DNA of 19,546 nucleotides from Patescibacteria group bacterium. GTDB taxonomy: Bacteria > Patescibacteriota > Minisyncoccia > Phycocordibacterales > UBA5272. This document shows, piece by piece, positions 12,293-19,488 of this stretch (the first letter of the stretch is position 1; each line of letters begins with the position of its first letter). A model generated the notes under the pieces. That model did not search any database. It had not been told where the DNA came from and worked only from the letters and a program-made list of their open reading frames with translations. The stretch covers positions 1 to 19,546 of the forward strand of contig JAUPVO010000054.1 of NCBI GenBank assembly GCA_030916975.1, written 5' to 3'. The translations under genes and the position numbers were made by a program.

Positions 12293-12487
12293 TTATCTTT
12301 TTGATTTAAGTGCTTGTTCTAAAAACTCGACCCTGTCTTTCAGTTCAGTGTTGACTATATTTTTTGAAAGAGTAGATGCAATTCTAGCAATTGCTCCTGC
12401 TTGTTTGAGTGATATTTCTTTACTTACAACTTTTCTGAGTGTGTCAGAAAGAATACCGTTTATTTCATTTAAATCTATATTTTTCAT
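12293..12487 (-). CDS. Hypothetical 64-aa protein
   Basis: A small, helical, lysine/glutamate-rich protein from the ATG at 12487 (a longer frame would need the TTG at 12502). The pattern LRKVVSKEISLKQAGAIARIASTL followed by LKDRVEFLEQALKSK suggests a short helical bundle ending in a coiled-coil segment. Such proteins are frequent next to phage-like HTH or terminase-like genes. The stop of the upstream HTH gene is 1 nt before the start (TAG-T-ATG), implying translational coupling. Function unknown. Confidence 0.7.
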   Translation of the reverse strand: MKNIDLNEINGILSDTLRKVVSKEISLKQAGAIARIASTLSKNIVNTELKDRVEFLEQALKSKR

Positions 12488-12488
12488 A

Positions 12489-12863
12489 CTAATTGTTTTC
12501 AATTAATTCATACCAAGCACGCACCTCATGAGCTCGACCATGTTTAGTAATGTTTTTGTAGAGTGCAAATATTACATTAGGTGTCAGTTTTCGTGCCCAA
12601 CTATTAATATCCTTTACAAGACCATCTTTCTCTAGACGTTTATTCCAGTCTGTTAATGTTCCAACATCTATGTTATATTTTTTTGAAAACTCGGCTTGTG
12701 TTTTTATAGATAATAAATCAAAAACAATATCTTCATTAATGCCGAATTTTTCAAGAGCTACTCTTGGTTGACCTTTAAGAAATGATGGGAGAGACTTCCA
12801 AAAAGCATACGCTTCGTATGTTTGTTTCTTGTATGGATCTTTTATAAAGTCTTCTTCCTTCAT
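12489..12863 (-). CDS. HTH protein, phage terminase-small-subunit-like (phBC6A51-like)
   Basis: A 124-aa protein with a helix-turn-helix at about residues 75-95 (TQAEFSKKYNIDVGTLTDWNKRL): an Ala-Glu-Phe first helix, a turn, and a recognition helix containing TLTDWNKRL. The N-terminal part (YKKQTYEAYAFWKSLPSFLKG) and the C-terminal RAHEVRAWYELI resemble phage phBC6A51-type HTH or small-terminase proteins, which usually bind DNA to recruit a nuclease or packaging motor. It sits between two methyltransferases and two unknown proteins, 4 nt after the stop of the upstream methyltransferase gene. It could be the DNA-recognition subunit or the regulator of this operon. The family call is by resemblance. 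Confidence 0.7.
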   Translation of the reverse strand: MKEEDFIKDPYKKQTYEAYAFWKSLPSFLKGQPRVALEKFGINEDIVFDLLSIKTQAEFSKKYNIDVGTLTDWNKRLEKDGLVKDINSWARKLTPNVIFALYKNITKHGRAHEVRAWYELIENN

Positions 12864-12867
12864 GTCT

Positions 12868-13617
12868 TTATACTTTTATCGTTTTTTGTCCTGTAAGTTT
12901 TTCAAGCCTTTGGAGAATTGTTAGAATATATTCCTCATCTATTTCTATACCAATACACTTTCTATGTAGATGTTCACACGCTACAGCAGTTGAGCCACTT
13001 CCAAGGAAAGGGTCGTATACATAGTCTCCAATAGTGGTTGAGTCGGGTATAATCCTCCTCAGTAAACCAATCGGTTTTTGGGTTGGATGAAGCTTTGACC
13101 TACTTGGTCTTGGGTAATACATAACATTCTTAGACTTAGATCGTTCCATTTTGTGTTTTCCAAACCATCCGTATGCAATGAGTTCATATTGGGAAAGATA
13201 ATCTTTTCTGCTCATAACGGGTTGATTTTTAATCCAAATGATCATTTGGCTGTAATAAAAACCTGCGTACTTCATTCCGTTACGAAGAGCTGGAAACATT
13301 GGATCAGCGTTAAAGATATAACAAGCGTTATAATCTTCCAGAAATGGGACAACAGCACCAAGATACTTTTTGGTAAAGTTTTCATATTCTGTATCGGTTT
13401 GTAAGTGGTCACCCATAATTATTTTTTCGTCTTTAACACCAAGCTCCAAAAAACCTTTCTTATTTTCAACATATGCGACACCATAAGGAGGATCAGTGAC
13501 TATGGATCGTATCTTGTTTTTTCCAATAACTCTAGCTACAAATTCTCTGTCCGTAGAGTCACCACAACCGATTATATGATTGCCAACTTTAAATATGTCT
13601 CCTTTATTTACTTTCAT
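12868..13617 (-). CDS. DNA methyltransferase, beta-class N4/N6 (second gene of the operon)
   Basis: A 249-aa protein from the ATG at 13617, which begins with the usual KVNKGDIFKVGNHIIGCGDST. Motif IV is TDPPYG (D42), HPTQKP is at 177-182, and motif I is YDPFLGSGSTAVACE (D202), followed by GIEID. All catalytic and SAM-binding motifs look intact, and there is no ParB domain. It is a compact stand-alone methyltransferase of the kind found in phages and mobile elements, with a very short target-recognition region between motifs. Its start overlaps the end of the upstream ParB-methyltransferase gene by 14 bp. Two adjacent methyltransferases may modify the two strands of one asymmetric site. Confidence 0.9.
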   Translation of the reverse strand: MKVNKGDIFKVGNHIIGCGDSTDREFVARVIGKNKIRSIVTDPPYGVAYVENKKGFLELGVKDEKIIMGDHLQTDTEYENFTKKYLGAVVPFLEDYNACYIFNADPMFPALRNGMKYAGFYYSQMIIWIKNQPVMSRKDYLSQYELIAYGWFGKHKMERSKSKNVMYYPRPSRSKLHPTQKPIGLLRRIIPDSTTIGDYVYDPFLGSGSTAVACEHLHRKCIGIEIDEEYILTILQRLEKLTGQKTIKV

Positions 13618-14872
13618 ATACTTTCTTTGCTTTAAGTCCAGTAAATTTTTCCCATCTATCAATAATGATGGTTCCAAAAATTAAGTCTTTTTCGACCCCA
13701 TACCAGATGCGACTTAATTCTTCACACGCAATCAAATCACTGCCACTACCTCCAAATCCGCTATACACAACATGGAGTGGTGCGCTACATCTTTTAATAG
13801 GTTTTTCGTTAAGAGTTACAGGTTTTTGCGTCGGATGTTGATATGTTTGAGCACTGTCTCTTTTTTCAATCCAAATATCTATCATGTCCAGTATTTCATC
13901 ATGTACCTGATTTCCAGTAGTAACTTCTTGATTCAAGATTTCATTGGTGTTGTTCATTCCAGTATTAAGATACGGCTTACCAAGGGTGCCATATACACAC
14001 GGTTCATATACTTTATTGAATGCAATTTTATGAGTCGGATTTTGATTATTTTTAATCCACATACATACACGTTTGCTATCTATCCCGTACTTCTTATATA
14101 GAGTTTGAGTCATCCAAATATATGAAGAGTCACACCAGTAAAAAAAGTGAGCATCTTTCTTTGCTATAGATTTAGAAACCTCAATACTTTTTTCTATAAA
14201 GCCAAGATAGTCAGTATCTTTTTTCGAGTCATCTTTTGCGGAATATGAACCTTGATATTTTTCTTTATTACCGACCCCTTTAGAATAATCGAGTCCTATG
14301 TTGTAGGGTGGATCACAATAGATAATATCTGCATACACGCCATCCATAAATCTTTGCACCGAAGTGTTATCAGTGGAGTCCCCAATAAGTAAACGGTGTT
14401 TCCCTAATTGCCAAATTTCACCAAATGTAACTCTTGGAGTAATTGTTTCCTTTATAGCTTTTTCTAGATCGTAGTCATCTTCAGAAATGTCTACATCATC
14501 AAACAAACTTTGTAATTCTTCGTCACCAAAACCGACACCAAAAAGCATATCCATATCAAATTCTTTCAATAGATTTTCATCCCAGGACCCTGTATTTTTA
14601 TTAAGCCTTAAATTGAGTTCTTTTTCTTGGCTTAGAGTAAGTTCTTGAGATGGCACCATACATTCAATAGTTTCTATACCAATATCGGCATATATTTTGA
14701 CTCTTTGTTCGCCACCAATAATAATATTTGATCGTGTGCCGATATTAAGCACCACGGGAACAACTGTTCCAAAATCCTTAATAGACTTTTCTAAGTCTCT
14801 TTTTTCGCTCTCACTTATGTCTCCTTGAATATACTTTTCAGTTTTGAGTACAAGTTGTGTTATTATTAAAAT
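13604..14872 (-). CDS. ParB-domain DNA methyltransferase, no regular start codon, possibly decaying
   Basis: The reading frame gives an N-terminal ParB-like domain (EKRDLEKSIKDFGTVVPVVLN, then NIIIGGEQRVKIYADIGIE), a linker, FGEIWQLGKHRLLIGDST, motif IV CDPPYN (14300-14314), HPTQKP and a motif I region, the beta-class order. Two oddities stand out. First, no ATG, GTG or TTG precedes the ParB domain in frame except a GTG deep inside the divergent HAD gene; the plausible start area (14863-14872) reads ATT/ATA. The coordinate given is where homology-like sequence begins. Second, motif I reads VVYSGFGGSGSDLIACE: the usual acidic residue before F and the Thr after GSGS are replaced by Ser and Asp. 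It may be a gene with a rare start, or one losing function after a rearrangement at its 5' end. It is cotranscribed with the next four genes. Confidence 0.7.
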   Translation of the reverse strand: MLIITQLVLKTEKYIQGDISESEKRDLEKSIKDFGTVVPVVLNIGTRSNIIIGGEQRVKIYADIGIETIECMVPSQELTLSQEKELNLRLNKNTGSWDENLLKEFDMDMLFGVGFGDEELQSLFDDVDISEDDYDLEKAIKETITPRVTFGEIWQLGKHRLLIGDSTDNTSVQRFMDGVYADIIYCDPPYNIGLDYSKGVGNKEKYQGSYSAKDDSKKDTDYLGFIEKSIEVSKSIAKKDAHFFYWCDSSYIWMTQTLYKKYGIDSKRVCMWIKNNQNPTHKIAFNKVYEPCVYGTLGKPYLNTGMNNTNEILNQEVTTGNQVHDEILDMIDIWIEKRDSAQTYQHPTQKPVTLNEKPIKRCSAPLHVVYSGFGGSGSDLIACEELSRIWYGVEKDLIFGTIIIDRWEKFTGLKAKKVYESK

Positions 14873-14886
14873 TGAGAATACAAATC

Positions 14887-14892
14887 TACTAT
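14887..14892 (+). promoter_or_regulatory. -10 hexamer of the HAD gene, predicting a leaderless mRNA
   Basis: TACTAT ends 7 nt before the ATG at 14900. A TTGTGT about 18 bp upstream of a nearby TACAAA is an alternative promoter. Confidence 0.35.
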
Positions 14893-14899
14893 CTACTCT

Positions 14900-15427
14900 A
14901 TGATAATTACAAATAAAAAAACAATAATATTTTTTGATGGGGATGGGACATTGTGGTATCCGAAAACCACCAAACACACAGTTAAACCACACTGGATATA
15001 TAAAGATTCTTCAATTAAAAACCCCTTGAGCTATCTAATGTTAACTCCAGGAACTGAGCAAACCTTAAAAGAACTTAAAAAACGAGGTATTTTATGTGTC
15101 ATCTTATCAACACATCCTAAAAATCTTCAGAATACCCAAAAGATTTTAGAAGATAAGATCTTGCACTTTAGATTAAAAGACTATTTTTTTGAGTTGCATG
15201 CTACTGAAGAATTCCATGGATCAAAGGGGGATTTCATTATAAAAATCTTACAAAAATATAACATACCCAAAACTAAAGCGCTTATGATTGGAGATAATTA
15301 TTTGTGGGATTATAAGCCAGCTAGAAATGTTGGTATTGAAGCTGTTCTCCTTCAAAGTGAATATATGAAAAAAGATAAAAGATTAAAAGTTATTAAAAAT
15401 ATCAAAGAAGTATTAAAAGCTATTTAA
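14900..15427 (+). CDS. HAD-superfamily phosphatase (MDP-1/HAD-IIIC-like)
   Basis: A 175-aa protein with all four HAD motifs: I, FFDGDGTLW (nucleophile D13 and acid/base D15); II, Ser70 in ILSTHPKN; III, Lys109 in HGSKGDFI; IV, MIGDNYLWDYKPA (D132, D137). The short insertion and lack of a large cap domain suggest a C0-type enzyme such as magnesium-dependent phosphatase-1 or histidinol-phosphatase-like proteins. The substrate cannot be predicted. The start is the first ATG. The gene is divergent from the methyltransferase operon, whose 5' end it nearly abuts, so it marks the right edge of the accessory region. Confidence 0.88.
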   Translation: MIITNKKTIIFFDGDGTLWYPKTTKHTVKPHWIYKDSSIKNPLSYLMLTPGTEQTLKELKKRGILCVILSTHPKNLQNTQKILEDKILHFRLKDYFFELHATEEFHGSKGDFIIKILQKYNIPKTKALMIGDNYLWDYKPARNVGIEAVLLQSEYMKKDKRLKVIKNIKEVLKAI

Positions 15428-15468
15428 ACGGGATCAAGTTTTATAAGCTTCAACTCCTGAACAGATTC

Positions 15469-15477
15469 TGCTATGAT
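15469..15477 (+). promoter_or_regulatory. Extended -10 of the capA-like gene
   Basis: TGC-TATGAT ends 6 nt before the ATG at 15484, so the mRNA is probably leaderless. No SD. Confidence 0.45.
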
Positions 15478-15483
15478 ATAGAA

Positions 15484-16500
15484 ATGAATAAGACTTTAAA
15501 AATTGTTTTGATGGTTCTTGGTTTAATTTGTGTTTGTTATTTTGCATATAAATACATTAATGGGAAGAAACTACCAATATATAATCAAGAAACTGGGCAA
15601 GAAAATATTGTACCAGAGGCTCCAAATAAAATCTCTGAATTGAACCTTCTTTTTGTGGGAGATATTATGCTAGATAGGGCTATAAGAAAAAAAATACAAC
15701 AAAGTACAACATCCTCTGACTTTATTACAAACTATCTGACGGGTTTTGATTCTTACAACAAAAATTATGATTACGTGGTAGCCAATCTTGAAGGTCCAAT
15801 TACTCCTTACAATTCTAAAACTCTTAACAGTGATGGTAGTTACAATCAAGAATTAACTTTTACTTTCCCAACAAGTTCTGTGCAAATCTTAAATCTTTTA
15901 AACATAAAAATGGTCTCTCTGTCTAATAATCATACGGCAAATTTTGGAAAGGAAGGATTTGCAGATACTTTAGAGCTGTTAGACAAAGCGAATCTTGGAT
16001 ACTTCGGCAATCCTTATAATAGCTCTTTGAGTCAAATCGCTAACACTATTTGCAGAGATGATATTTGTATTGCTTTTGTTGGCTACAATCAGTTTGCAAT
16101 CAATAATAAGAGTGAATTAATATCGAAAGAAATTAAAAGATTACGAGACGATACTAATGTAGACTTTATAATTGTCTATGCTCACTTTGGGGAAGAATAT
16201 CAATCAAAATCAAATAAAAATGAGCAGAACATGACACATGAGTGGGTTGATGCTGGGGCCGATCTTGTAATTGGGACTCACCCCCACGTAGTGCAAGAAG
16301 AAGAAATCTACAAAAGGAAATACATATATTACTCTCTTGGGAATTATATTTTTGATCAGTGGTTCAACGAAAATGTAAAAACTGGCTTGGCTCTAGATTT
16401 TAAATTCATAATCGATCAAAATGGAATAAAAAGTATAGAAAAAATAAAAGAAATAAAAGTTTATAGCACTCCAAACAAAATAGAATATAGAGAAAACTAA
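15484..16500 (+). CDS. CapA/PgsA-family protein (membrane-anchored metallophosphoesterase-like)
   Basis: A 338-aa protein with an N-terminal membrane anchor (about residues 4-24), then the CapA fold: LLFVGDIMLDR (G59-D60), NLEGP (101-105), SLSNNHTANFG (147-155), VYAHFGEEY (H234), GTHPHVVQ (264-271) and SLGNYIFDQ. Family members are named after poly-gamma-glutamate synthesis, but without capB/C partners nearby a role in polyglutamate synthesis is not supported; a cell-envelope phosphoesterase or hydrolase is the safer reading. The anchor places the domain outside the membrane. Conserved His and Asn residues of the metal site are present. Confidence 0.92.
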   Translation: MNKTLKIVLMVLGLICVCYFAYKYINGKKLPIYNQETGQENIVPEAPNKISELNLLFVGDIMLDRAIRKKIQQSTTSSDFITNYLTGFDSYNKNYDYVVANLEGPITPYNSKTLNSDGSYNQELTFTFPTSSVQILNLLNIKMVSLSNNHTANFGKEGFADTLELLDKANLGYFGNPYNSSLSQIANTICRDDICIAFVGYNQFAINNKSELISKEIKRLRDDTNVDFIIVYAHFGEEYQSKSNKNEQNMTHEWVDAGADLVIGTHPHVVQEEEIYKRKYIYYSLGNYIFDQWFNENVKTGLALDFKFIIDQNGIKSIEKIKEIKVYSTPNKIEYREN

Positions 16501-16528
16501 ATAAAGGTACATCAAGAAAGTGCAATAT

Positions 16529-16562
16529 AAAAATAAAACTTACCTAAGTAAGTTTTATTTTT
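16529..16562. terminator. Bidirectional terminator between capA-like and COG3650-like genes
   Basis: Stem AAAATAAAACTTAC (16530-16543) with its perfect complement (16548-16561), 4-nt loop CTAA. The stem ends provide A runs and T runs on both strands, fitting the two convergent genes. Confidence 0.75.
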
Positions 16563-16593
16563 ATATAATAGTTCTTTATAAGGATTGTTATAA

Positions 16594-17082
16594 TTACATC
16601 ATGTCAGCACAACCTTTATACTCCTTTTCAGAATTTAGGTTAACTGAAACGCTCCAGTCATGTGTTTTGCCAGCATCGTCCATACAAGTTTTCTTTCCAA
16701 AATAAACAATTACATTTTTGGTTGATGCTGTTGATGTTGCTGGAGAAGTTGCATTTTGATTAGCGTCAAATGTTCTTAGCATGTCACCACGAAACTGAAT
16801 CTCGTTATCATAGTTCTCTTGCCAAGTCTTACCAAGGTTACCAGACCATTTAGTGTCTCCATAGTCTAAAACCATATCAACATTGAAAGATTCTTCTGTG
16901 AGATTTTTTCCATAAACACTCACGTTCCATCCTGGCTCATTACCAAGACCTTTTATTAAAAGCTTAAAACTTTCATTTAATGTGTTGTCAGTTTTGTTAG
17001 AAGAAGATTTGTTAATAAAATAAGCCCCAACTAATAAAGCTGCTAATATCAAGACAAGTATTATAATAGTATTTCTTTTCAT
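16594..17082 (-). CDS. Membrane-anchored COG3650-like protein
   Basis: A 162-aa protein with an N-terminal hydrophobic segment (about residues 5-24) and no lipobox Cys, then a globular domain containing GNEPGWNVSVYGKNL, DYGDTKW, and at the C-terminus KKTCMDDAGKTHDWSVSVNLN ending in YKGCA. The GNEPxW start, the Cys-rich end and the overall size match COG3650-type predicted exported proteins of unknown function. The two Cys near the end probably form a disulfide. A linker rich in Thr, Ser and Ala (SPATSTASTK) is present. The function is unknown. It is transcribed from its own promoter in the divergent region 17083-17171. Confidence 0.75.
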   Translation of the reverse strand: MKRNTIIILVLILAALLVGAYFINKSSSNKTDNTLNESFKLLIKGLGNEPGWNVSVYGKNLTEESFNVDMVLDYGDTKWSGNLGKTWQENYDNEIQFRGDMLRTFDANQNATSPATSTASTKNVIVYFGKKTCMDDAGKTHDWSVSVNLNSEKEYKGCADMM

Positions 17083-17090
17083 ATATATAA

Positions 17091-17099
17091 ATTATAACA
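17091..17099 (-). promoter_or_regulatory. Extended -10 of the COG3650-like gene
   Basis: On the minus strand TGT-TATAAT, ending 8 nt before the ATG at 17082; predicted leaderless. Confidence 0.5.
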
Positions 17100-17154
17100 A
17101 AGAAATAGAAATAAGCAAAAAAATGAGTAAAAAGGAAGTAAATTATATAAAGCA

Positions 17155-17163
17155 TGTTATAAT
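17155..17163 (+). promoter_or_regulatory. Extended -10 of the yihY-like gene
   Basis: TGT-TATAAT, ending 8 nt before the ATG at 17172; predicted leaderless or nearly so. It is the mirror image in layout of the promoter at 17091-17099. Confidence 0.5.
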
Positions 17164-17171
17164 TTGAAAAA

Positions 17172-18011
17172 ATGAAAAAAATATTAGAAATATTCCTTAT
17201 TACGACCAAAAACTGGTTAAAGAATATACCTTTTACCAAATCTGCTTCAATATCTTATTATTTTTTATTTTCTTTACCTGTGTTGTTATACATCATTGTG
17301 AAGATATCCACCAATTTACTGGGTGAGGACTTAGTGACTGATAAGGTCTATTCTTATGTTTATCAAAATGTTGGACCAGAATCTGCTTTGTCAGTTAAAG
17401 ATATGATTAGTAATTTTGCTGTGAAGTCAAACAATTTGATCTATTTCATAATTGGAGCTGCTCTTGCCATTCTTTCTTCTACCGCTTCTGTTGTCCAATT
17501 AAGAAACTCTTTGGAAACTATTTTTGGGAAACGCGACACAGACATAAACATGAAATCAGTCATCAATCAGAGAGCAACCTCTCTTCTGTGGATACTTATA
17601 ATTGGTGCAGTTTTAATTATTTTTTTTGTAGCCTCTACAATATTACAGATTTTTATAGAGAATATTTTAAGTATTTTTACAAGCTTAATAATTGCTCCTA
17701 CAATAATATTGATCTTGAATAATATATTCACATTCATAATAATGACTTCACTTATATTTGTTTTGTTCAAAATATCCTCCAAAGACAAAATAGGTTGGCA
17801 AAACATACTTGTCGGATCTTCTATAACATCTTTACTGTTCATGCTGGGCAAATACCTTATAGTTATATATTTTACAAGCGCTTCTCCTACACTTATATTC
17901 GGCGCAGCTAGTTCAATTGCTCTTCTGCTGCTATGGGTCAACTATATGTGTCTTATACTTTTCTGGGGAGCAGAATTAACTAAAACTCTAAAAACAAAAA
18001 AACTTTTGTAG
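17172..18011 (+). CDS. YihY/BrkB-family integral membrane protein
   Basis: A 279-aa protein with about six membrane segments: near residues 28-46, 92-112, 138-163, 170-203 (one long or two short), 213-233 and 245-270. The family pattern is visible: AASISYYFLFSLPVLL-like start (SASISYYFLFSLP), the ASVVQLRNSLETIFG loop, and the C-terminal GAASSIALLLLWVNYMCLILFWGAELTK. Older annotation as ribonuclease BN is wrong for this family; its molecular role (possibly transport) is not established. The length is normal for the family. Confidence 0.93.
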   Translation: MKKILEIFLITTKNWLKNIPFTKSASISYYFLFSLPVLLYIIVKISTNLLGEDLVTDKVYSYVYQNVGPESALSVKDMISNFAVKSNNLIYFIIGAALAILSSTASVVQLRNSLETIFGKRDTDINMKSVINQRATSLLWILIIGAVLIIFFVASTILQIFIENILSIFTSLIIAPTIILILNNIFTFIIMTSLIFVLFKISSKDKIGWQNILVGSSITSLLFMLGKYLIVIYFTSASPTLIFGAASSIALLLLWVNYMCLILFWGAELTKTLKTKKLL

Positions 18012-18037
18012 AATACTATGCCTTCCTAATACAATTA

Positions 18038-18046
18038 TGTTACAAT
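18038..18046 (+). promoter_or_regulatory. Extended -10 upstream of the DUF3298-like gene
   Basis: TGT-TACAAT, ending 8 nt before the ATG at 18055; predicted leaderless. Confidence 0.45.
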
Positions 18047-18054
18047 AATAATGT

Positions 18055-18930
18055 ATGAAAGAAGATAAAAAAACAAAAAATTCAGACCTTTTTTGGGGTA
18101 TACTGATATTACCAATCGCTATACTTGTATTTTTATACTTTACCAATAAGGCAGACACAGGAAATAAAACTCCTGACGTAAATATTAATTTCGGTAAATC
18201 AGATTCTATTGACTTATTTGCGCAAATAGAACAAAAAGTAATCAGTACTTCTACTGACTTTTATGATTTAAATGTCAAATATCCTGTAGAACCAAAAGAC
18301 TCTACTAATTTGATTGAAAATACAGTGGTTTCTCTTGTTAATCAAAAAGAGAATGAGTGGAAAACTGGTGGCGAAATGTATAACAGCTGGGTTGAATTAA
18401 ATCAAAGATTCAAAGATAGAGCTGGAATCAAAAATGATTTCTCTATAGACTATGCAACTAGTTTCTCTCAAAAACTTGGGGTAAGAAGTTATGTGTTTGA
18501 CGAGTATCAGTTTACTGGAGGTGCTCACGGCTCAACCAATCCAAGAACTTATAATTTTAACAAAAATGGTTACATAGAATTAAAAGACGTTGTTAATCTT
18601 CAAAACAATAACGCTGCTCTACTAGCCAAATTAATTAACAGCAAATTACCAACTATTCTTGGAGACGGGTACAATAAGAATATGGCGGATGATGGTCTTG
18701 GCCTAAACTGCATCAAGGAGGACAACACCTTCGACAGCGCAAAAGCTGGTTGCGAGAATGTTTCTTTAACTCAAAACCTTAAACACTTCATAGTTGGCGA
18801 TAGTGGTATAACTTTTATAATGGAACAGTATCAGGTTGCGCCGTACGCTTCAGGAATGCCTAGAATTACACTAACTTGGGCAGAATTGAAACCATATCTT
18901 AACAGTAGTTTCGATTTGCCTCTTGAATAA
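18055..18930 (+). CDS. Membrane-anchored DUF4163/DUF3298 (RsiV-like) protein
   Basis: A 291-aa protein with one N-terminal membrane segment (about residues 12-28) and an external domain. The DUF4163-like part includes DLNVKYP; the DUF3298-like part has the hallmark YQFTGGAHGSTNPRTYNF and later EQYQVAPYASGMPRITLTWAEL. RsiV and PdaC contain the same domain pair; in RsiV it binds lysozyme. There is no sigma-factor gene next to it and no cytoplasmic anti-sigma region, so an anti-sigma role is unlikely; envelope binding or a lytic-enzyme-sensing role is an inference. It is followed by the cupin gene after 16 nt. Confidence 0.85.
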   Translation: MKEDKKTKNSDLFWGILILPIAILVFLYFTNKADTGNKTPDVNINFGKSDSIDLFAQIEQKVISTSTDFYDLNVKYPVEPKDSTNLIENTVVSLVNQKENEWKTGGEMYNSWVELNQRFKDRAGIKNDFSIDYATSFSQKLGVRSYVFDEYQFTGGAHGSTNPRTYNFNKNGYIELKDVVNLQNNNAALLAKLINSKLPTILGDGYNKNMADDGLGLNCIKEDNTFDSAKAGCENVSLTQNLKHFIVGDSGITFIMEQYQVAPYASGMPRITLTWAELKPYLNSSFDLPLE

Positions 18931-18946
18931 AATATCTAAATAAATA

Positions 18947-19348
18947 ATGGAAAAAGGATACTTTACTAACATAGAAGAAAATACAATACAAAATGAACTT
19001 TTTAGAAAAGTTCTCTACACAGCTGAAAATATGCAGCTAGTTCTAATGACTCTAAGACCTGGCGAAGAAATAGGGTTAGAAACTCACGAAGATAATGATC
19101 AGTTTTTTAGATTTGAAGGAGGTGTTGGCAACGTTATTATAAACGAAACCAAATACACAGTACACGACGGTGATGCTATAATCATACCCAAGGGCTCAAA
19201 ACACAATGTAATTAATGTTGGTGGGAGCGAAGACTTAAAAATGTATACAATCTACGCCACCCCTCACCACAAGGACGGGACACTACACTCAACCAAAGAA
19301 GAGTCCGAGCAAAATGAAGAAGAGTATGACGGCATTACCACTGAATAA
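18947..19348 (+). CDS. Single-domain cupin protein
   Basis: A 133-aa protein with one cupin barrel. Motif 1 is LETHEDNDQFFRFEGG (H47, likely also D51 and E57) and motif 2 is GDAIIIPKGSKHNVIN (H86). The metal-binding set is close to but not identical with the classic HxH-E-H pattern. The C-terminal tail is acidic and repetitive in Glu. It resembles small cupins annotated as mannose-6-phosphate isomerase-like, whose substrates are unknown. It lies 16 nt after the DUF3298-like gene without a promoter or SD that I can see, so it is probably cotranscribed with it. Confidence 0.88.
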   Translation: MEKGYFTNIEENTIQNELFRKVLYTAENMQLVLMTLRPGEEIGLETHEDNDQFFRFEGGVGNVIINETKYTVHDGDAIIIPKGSKHNVINVGGSEDLKMYTIYATPHHKDGTLHSTKEESEQNEEEYDGITTE

Positions 19349-19382
19349 AACCAATAACTTGTTAGAAGTGGTAATAAACTAG

Positions 19383-19454
19383 TGCTCTCGCCAGGAATCG
19401 AACCTGGATCGTGGGTACCGCAAACCCATATTCTATCCATTGAACTACGAGAGC
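19383..19454 (-). tRNA. tRNA-Arg (anticodon GCG)
   Basis: A 72-nt cloverleaf on the minus strand: acceptor stem GCTCTCG/CGAGAGC, D stem GTTC/GAAT, anticodon stem TGGGT/ACCCA with loop TTGCGGT (anticodon GCG, codons CGC/CGU), 4-nt variable loop, T stem CCAGG/CCTGG with loop TTCGATT, discriminator A. The D-loop GGA supplies A20, the arginine identity base. CCA is not encoded. Most bacteria read CGN codons with an ACG (inosine) anticodon, so GCG is worth noting. Confidence 0.93.
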
Positions 19455-19459
19455 TTATA

Positions 19460-19486
19460 AAAGGCGACAGCGAAGCTGTCGCCTTT
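19460..19486 (-). terminator. rpsT terminator (bidirectional)
   Basis: A perfect 12-bp stem AAAGGCGACAGC with its complement and a 3-nt loop, just after the rpsT stop and with T/A runs on both sides. It separates rpsT from the tRNA gene. Confidence 0.85.
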
Positions 19487-19488
19487 TT

